A DNA stretch of 64,000 nt from Euglena gracilis (lineage: Eukaryota; Euglenida; Euglenophyceae; Euglenales), in NCBI GenBank assembly GCA_039621445.1, contig CP154956.1, forward strand, positions 51,149,204 through 51,213,203, written 5' to 3'. This document shows positions 59,437-64,000 of the stretch, one piece after another. The stretch's first letter is position 1, and each line of letters begins with the position of its first letter. The notes under the pieces are model-generated. The model saw nothing but the letters and a program-made list of their open reading frames with translations. It was not told the DNA's origin and did not search any database. The position numbers and the translations under genes were made by a program.

Positions 59437-60002
59437 GGGTCGACCCCCCCCACCCACCACAGCACCCATGGGGGTTTGGGGATTCCCGACCAGGGGTTTT
59501 TTTTAAGACCGGGGGGGGGTCCCGGGGGACCCACAAAAAATGGCCAAAAATCGCGAAAAGTGCTAAAAATAGCACTTTTTCGGCGCCGAAAAGTAATCCC
59601 ACCCCCCTCCGGTGGGACCCCCGGGGGGGGGGGGGGCCCCCACCCCCCCCCCCCCCCCCCGGGGTCCACGACTAAAAAAACCCCTGTTCCCGACAGCCCT
59701 GGGGGGGGGGGGTCGGGGTTGTGGGAGGGGGGCACCCTGCCACCTAAAGCCATGACATATATCAAACCCTGCCGGCCACCAAGCACTTCACCATGCAAAG
59801 AAAATTTTTTTCGTGCTGAAGGAAATTGTTGGCCAAAAAAATGACATCCCCACCCACTAGGGACAGGTCCACCCCTTCCCGCTGGGGTTTCTGGAACTAC
59901 CATTCAGCCTGTGACTTGGGGACCATGATGGGATGCTGGATTCCACTTGGAATTAACGCACATACTTGGGCTACCACACCCATTCAAAGAAAAACCCTGC
60001 AA

Positions 60003-63000
60003 TGCAGACAAGCCTTGGGTGCGGAAAAACCATCCAAACAGTTCGGCTCCATTCCCAGCACAAGGTTCAAGAATGCAAAGATGGCAAGCTCTCCGATGGT
60101 ACGTTCATTTGTGAAGCCTGAGAGCGAGAAAAAAAAGTTCACAGTTCACAAAAAACCCCAAAAACATTTCAAAATGGCAAATCATTTAAAATCTGTTGCC
60201 AGCTACATCCACGCCTGTTTTCTGTTGTTTCTTGGTTTAATGTTTTTGTGTATCACATGCATATCACCAAAGATTTTTTTTGTGGATCAGCTGTGTATCA
60301 CCAAAAAATTACCGCAAATTGAAGGGGGAAAAAAGTCCATTTTGTGCTTTGTGGTCATTGGTGAGGAATGCTGAAGACAGTGGTGATGCACAGGTGATTT
60401 ACAAAATTTTTCGCTGTGATACACATGATGCACAAAAAACTTTTGGTGATGCACACTACCCGCCCCCCTATGCTACCCGCCCCCCTATGTCCAATGACGG
60501 GGGGGGGGGGGTCGCTGGACATAAGGTTGTGACCAAAATGGTGTCCTCCGACTGGCAGACTGGGGGGTGGTCAATGGGCAAGGGTCAAAAAAAATCGCAG
60601 GGACCCCACCCCCATTGGAACCACCTGTAAAAGAAATTCCTTTTTCGGCGAGTCATTACACCATCTCTTTGCCTTCTTGCCTTTAAACAATATAAAAATA
60701 TTTTGAGCCCAATGGAATAATCTCACTTCGGAAAGTTATTTCTGGCTTCCTCTTCCACAAAAAAAAAGTTTTTGGGAAGGCAGGAAAAAAATGGCCAGGT
60801 GCAATGGCTGGCAGCAGGATGTATCCTCCCACAGTCCCAAAAAGACCAGTTGGCGGTTTGACTTATATGTCTGTTACTAATGAAGCTGGTCGAGGCTGGT
60901 GGGTAAGAATGGCCCCCTCTCCTTTGTCCAAACACTTCACCCCAGGTCGATTGTATAGCCTTTGCATTGTATTGAGCCCAGGTTTACATCCCACAAAAAA
61001 GATTTGAAAATCATTCACAAATTCACAAATTTCCACAAAAAAACTCCTGGGCTTATCATTATTTTTCATCATTGTTGTCGTCGTCGTCATCGTCATAAAT
61101 AAAATCAACAAGGAATGACTCATCTCAACTTGCACTCAAGCAGACCTCCAGCAACGAGTTTCTCCAATTTCGCAAGGTCGCTGGGCAGTTTCTCAGAGAA
61201 GTACTTCTCCATATCCTCCGCTCTATTTGCACTTTGATACTGCTTGGCCATTGCGTTGACCATGTCCTCATACTGTGCGACGAGCATCTGCAGAAAAGAA
61301 ACAGACTGAAATCTGTGAATGGAATGGGGGCAAGCCGGTGCCAGCTCATCACAGTCACAGACAACGCTGGGAAAAGGACTGAACATTGGTCCCCATCCAT
61401 CTGAGTGTTACTGCACGCTCTCCGCTTCTGAGGAGGGGCCTTCGACACACGGGTATGTAACCCCTGCGTCATGGAAGGGGGTTCGACACTCGGTGAGCGT
61501 TCAACGTATGGGGGGTGGGCAGTACCGGGGGGGGGGGATTGAAGCTAGATAAAATTAGAACCGACAAAATTGGAAGCCGAAAAAATTGGTGCCAAACCTG
61601 AAAACGGCCCAGAAAAAATTGGCAGGATTTTTTTTGCAAGATGGCTGGAAAAAAGGTCGCTTCAAAGCAACCGGGGCACGAGGAGGCAAAGCTTTGTAAT
61701 GGCCCGGAAAAATTTGGCAGGATTTCTGAACACCATTTTTTTCCCAATCAATTTTTTCGGCCTCCAATTTTTTCCCTCCCCAGTATTCCCCAGGCCCAAC
61801 CCCACCCACAAACAAAAACCCACCCACCCACTACCCGCCCCCCCCCTTCAGATCAACCACCCACCCGCCTGAAAACGCTTGAAAAATTTTCCAGCCAGGC
61901 CTTCTGCGGGCCAAGAGATCTGACCCATGTCGCACCACAACCCTGGGGGGGGGGGTCCAGCAGCCCCAACCCACCCACCCACCCACCCACTCTCGAAACC
62001 CCACCCAGGGGGGGGGGGTCACAAGCGTTAATGAATCGCTGGTTGGGACCTTAGAAGATTCCTTGGGGGTCAGGTTCATCCGAGATCTCTATAGTTTTCT
62101 GTTTCAGGTTGAGACCGATTCCCCGTAACACAGAGAACTGTTTGTTTCCTTCATCCTGAGGGATCCAATTGGTGTTGTGCCATGATCATTCATAATCATA
62201 TCTGCTGCTTAAAAAAATATATTTCCTTTTTCGTCCTGTTTTGATTTTTGCGAGCCAAAAGCAAATGCACTCATAACTGTCGTTGGCTCAAGCCTTTTCT
62301 GTCCCTTTGCAGACGCATAAGAGATTTTAAAGTGAACCCGACACTGCTAACATGGGGCGTCAGTTGAATGATTACCTCACAGTGACAACCTCCAAAGACG
62401 TGGTGGAGCAGGTATGATGACTCCACAACATTCAAATGGAACTATTATTTTAAAAAGTTCCATGGGAATCCATGGCCCAAATTGGGTTTGGAGTATTGTA
62501 GAAACATTGATTTTGGGTTTGAGGGGGAAAGTTTTTTCTCCATGAGTGATGGCAAAGAAATGTCACTGTGACAAACTTTCTTCATCACCTTGACCTTGAC
62601 CTTAAACACATTAGATGCACGAGAGAACTTCTTTCTTTCAAAAAGACCACCTTCAATTTGTAACTTAAGATTGGTGAGCAAATCACACCTGCTACCAAAC
62701 ACCTTCTGAACCTTTTGAAAAAAAAACAACCAGAACTCACTGCATCTTAACTTGCAGAAATAGCTGAGAGAGAACAGGGGAGATTGCTAGAAAATAGCAA
62801 AAATTGTCGGAAAATTGCGGGTATCAATCCCCCTGTGGAAATTGCATCTCACTCGTTGAGTATTTGCATGCACATTCCATCAAACAGAAAAATAGAAAAA
62901 ACCTCTGGCCTGGGGTTTGTGTGGCAAGTGAGGAGAGCGAAAATACCTGTGACGTTGCAAAATCGGCATCCTCTGACCCAAGGAGTCCAGCCAGCCGGCC

Positions 63001-63051
63001 GATGTAAGTGGCAATGGCACTACCTTGGGCGATTGTGATGTTGCCATCAGG
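60003..63051 (-). CDS. Glutathione S-transferase, partial, conventional introns
   Basis: Minus-strand exons: about 63,051-62,947; 61,287-61,146; 60,117-60,003. The first reads PDGNITIAQGSAIATYIGR, then LAGLLGS, the end of the thioredoxin-like N-domain, where the residue after Gln (normally Ser in the qSxAI motif) is Gly. The next begins MLVAQYEDMVNAM and covers helix 4/5 of the C-domain. The third reads GFTNERTIGELAIFAFLNLV, the position of the conserved helix-6 motif. Introns are GT-AG: CACAG followed by GTATTT, acceptor TTTCTTTTCTGCAG, donor GGAG followed by GTCTGC, acceptor CTCTCAG, all in phase. The 5' end (with the catalytic residue) and the 3' end were not found. GSTs conjugate glutathione to electrophiles or reduce peroxides. 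Confidence 0.8.
61288..62946 (-). other. 1.66-kb conventional (GT-AG) intron of the GST gene
   Basis: Starts GTATTT and ends TTTCTTTTCTGCAG on the minus strand. It contains G/C tracts, a CACCCACC run (61,960-61,990) and a plus-strand exon (62,313-62,411). Confidence 0.75.
62313..62411 (+). CDS. First exon of a plus-strand gene, product unknown
   Basis: CTGTCCCTTTGCAG ends at 62,312, then a 39-nt leader, then ATG at 62,352 encoding MGRQLNDYLTVTTSKDVVEQ, then CAG followed by GTATGATG, a conventional donor. The acceptor just upstream of the first Met fits spliced-leader addition. The exon lies antisense within the GST intron. A possible later exon follows TATTCAG at about 63,771 (VNGESKRGLEDAKQQ), but this is unproven. 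Confidence 0.5.
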
Positions 63052-63059
63052 CTTTTTTT

Positions 63060-63320
63060 TACCCGGGGGGGGGGGGGTCGCATCCCGGTCGCTTAGTGAC
63101 CTGCGGGGGGGGGGGGGGCACTTTCTCCCCCAAAACCGCCCACCCATGACCACCCTCCCTGGGAGTCAACCACCCACCCACCCAAATTCCAGCCAAAATC
63201 AGCTGAAGATCCTCGAATTTTTTTTGGAAAAGACGGTACCATGGCCCAGGGGCTGCAACCCACCACCCACTCTCGAAAACCCTCCCTCCCTCCCTCCCTC
63301 TCCTGAGGGGGTTACACAGG
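63060..63320. other. Spacer with G tracts and CCCACC/TCCC runs
   Basis: Upstream side of the recognised GST exons. Low-complexity CCACCCAC and CCTCCCTCCC runs. The 5' exons of the GST gene should lie at or beyond this point, but I could not identify one. Confidence 0.4.
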
Positions 63321-63620
63321 TGCCGAGTGAATCTATGGTCCCAGCCTCGACGAAACAAATTTCCTTCCAATATTGACCATTTTCAGGTTCCCGGTGCCTT
63401 CGGTGTTGGTGGTGATCATTGCGCACTAGCACAATAATTACACAACGCATTTGTTGAAATGTGTCCTAATTGTGCATGTTATATTGCGCGACCGCGTTAT
63501 AGAAATACAATCCTAAAATTCTAAAGCAGCGCAGCTGTTGCGCAGATGCGCAATGTAACTGCTGTGCTGCAGCACACCAGGGTTTACCACCGGTTCGTGC
63601 TAGGAAGCCTGAAATCCGGT

Positions 63621-63670
63621 TCGTGATTGTTCGTGATTGTTCGTGATTGTTCGTGATTGTTCGTGATTGT
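63621..63670. repeat. Five tandem copies of TCGTGATTGT
   Basis: Five exact 10-bp units followed by a variant TCATGCTTCC. A simple tandem repeat. Confidence 0.97.
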
Positions 63671-64000
63671 TCATGCTTCCAAAAAACCGCCCGGTTTTCC
63701 GTTTTCTTTGGCGAAATAGGTGATTCTTCTTGTGCTTTGGTTTCTGGTGCCTCTTTTAATCAACATATTCAGGTCAATGGGGAAAGCAAAAGAGGCTTAG
63801 AAGATGCAAAGCAACAAAAAATCAGTGCCAACGTATGGCATCAAGCAAACTGTTGAGATCAGCAATTTTCTGCCTCTTTGGGGAGGTTGTTCGTTGGGAA
63901 CCTGACACCGAAGGACAGAAATACACCTTTTGAAAAACACAAAATACCTCCATGTCACGTTTGGGTGCATCCATCAATTCAGCTAAAAGACCAGGCTTTT

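Noticed and set aside
60863-61135. FFVGCKPGL on the minus strand as the next GST exon
   Set aside because: It resembles a GST FxG motif by chance. No acceptor precedes it, and the exon at 60,117-60,003 follows in correct phase with the helix-6 motif instead.
1-64000. CRISPR array, bacterial operon, rRNA genes or organellar DNA
   Set aside because: No spaced identical repeats with unique spacers, no ribosomal RNA core sequences, and intron-bearing eukaryotic genes throughout.

Overview
This is nuclear DNA of a microbial eukaryote, most likely a euglenid. The main evidence is the introns. Three genes with recognisable domains (PHD finger, TTLL12-like, hybrid histidine kinase) and an unidentified minus-strand gene can be read through only if introns are removed that lack GT-AG ends. 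These introns carry CAG (or a pairing variant) at +4 to +6 and CTG (or CCG) at -8 to -6, the signature described for euglenid nonconventional introns. A glutathione S-transferase gene uses ordinary GT-AG introns, and three gene starts have a pyrimidine tract plus CAG just upstream, as expected for spliced-leader trans-splicing. Both also fit a euglenid. The species cannot be fixed from this window.

Layout: 0.2-3.8 kb holds a broken DIRS-type retrotransposon whose reverse-transcriptase half lies inverted relative to its tyrosine-recombinase half. 4-25 kb is almost gene-free: dispersed repeats, long G/C runs, palindromes, hAT-like MITEs and a head-to-head TTAGGG/CCCTAA tract at 22.4-22.9 kb. 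25.6-27.1 kb is a compact unit with hairpin, inverted repeats, satellite and a two-exon PHD-finger gene. 27.97-32.86 kb is a TTLL12-like gene in ten recognised exons. 35.17-45.02 kb is a membrane-bound hybrid histidine kinase in about 19 exons. 45.3-48.6 kb carries minus-strand exons of one or more unidentified genes. 49-59 kb is mostly repeats with a few candidate exons. 60.0-63.05 kb is a minus-strand GST gene with a plus-strand first exon inside its largest intron.

The central observation links introns and transposons. Four copies of a 0.3-0.43 kb MITE begin CAGGG, end CCCTG, have an 18-bp terminal inverted repeat and each has a perfect 8-bp target duplication. A nonconventional intron is 3 nt + CAG...CTG + 5 nt, and 3+5=8, so splicing at that register removes exactly one copy of an 8-bp duplication and restores the uninterrupted site. 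The intron at 30,799-31,171 still has a perfect 8-bp duplication and imperfect terminal inverted repeats. The last intron of the kinase gene (44,859-44,972) looks like an inverted end-segment of the MITE family. The window therefore appears to show transposon insertions acting as, and giving rise to, nonconventional introns.

Exons of the TTLL12-like and kinase genes are very GC-rich, while introns and spacers are AT-richer with poly-G/C tracts. Many open frames in the spacers are Gly/Pro-rich by-products of those tracts and are left out. Exon coordinates come from reading frame, domain continuity and the CAG/CTG register, and no transcript was available to check them.
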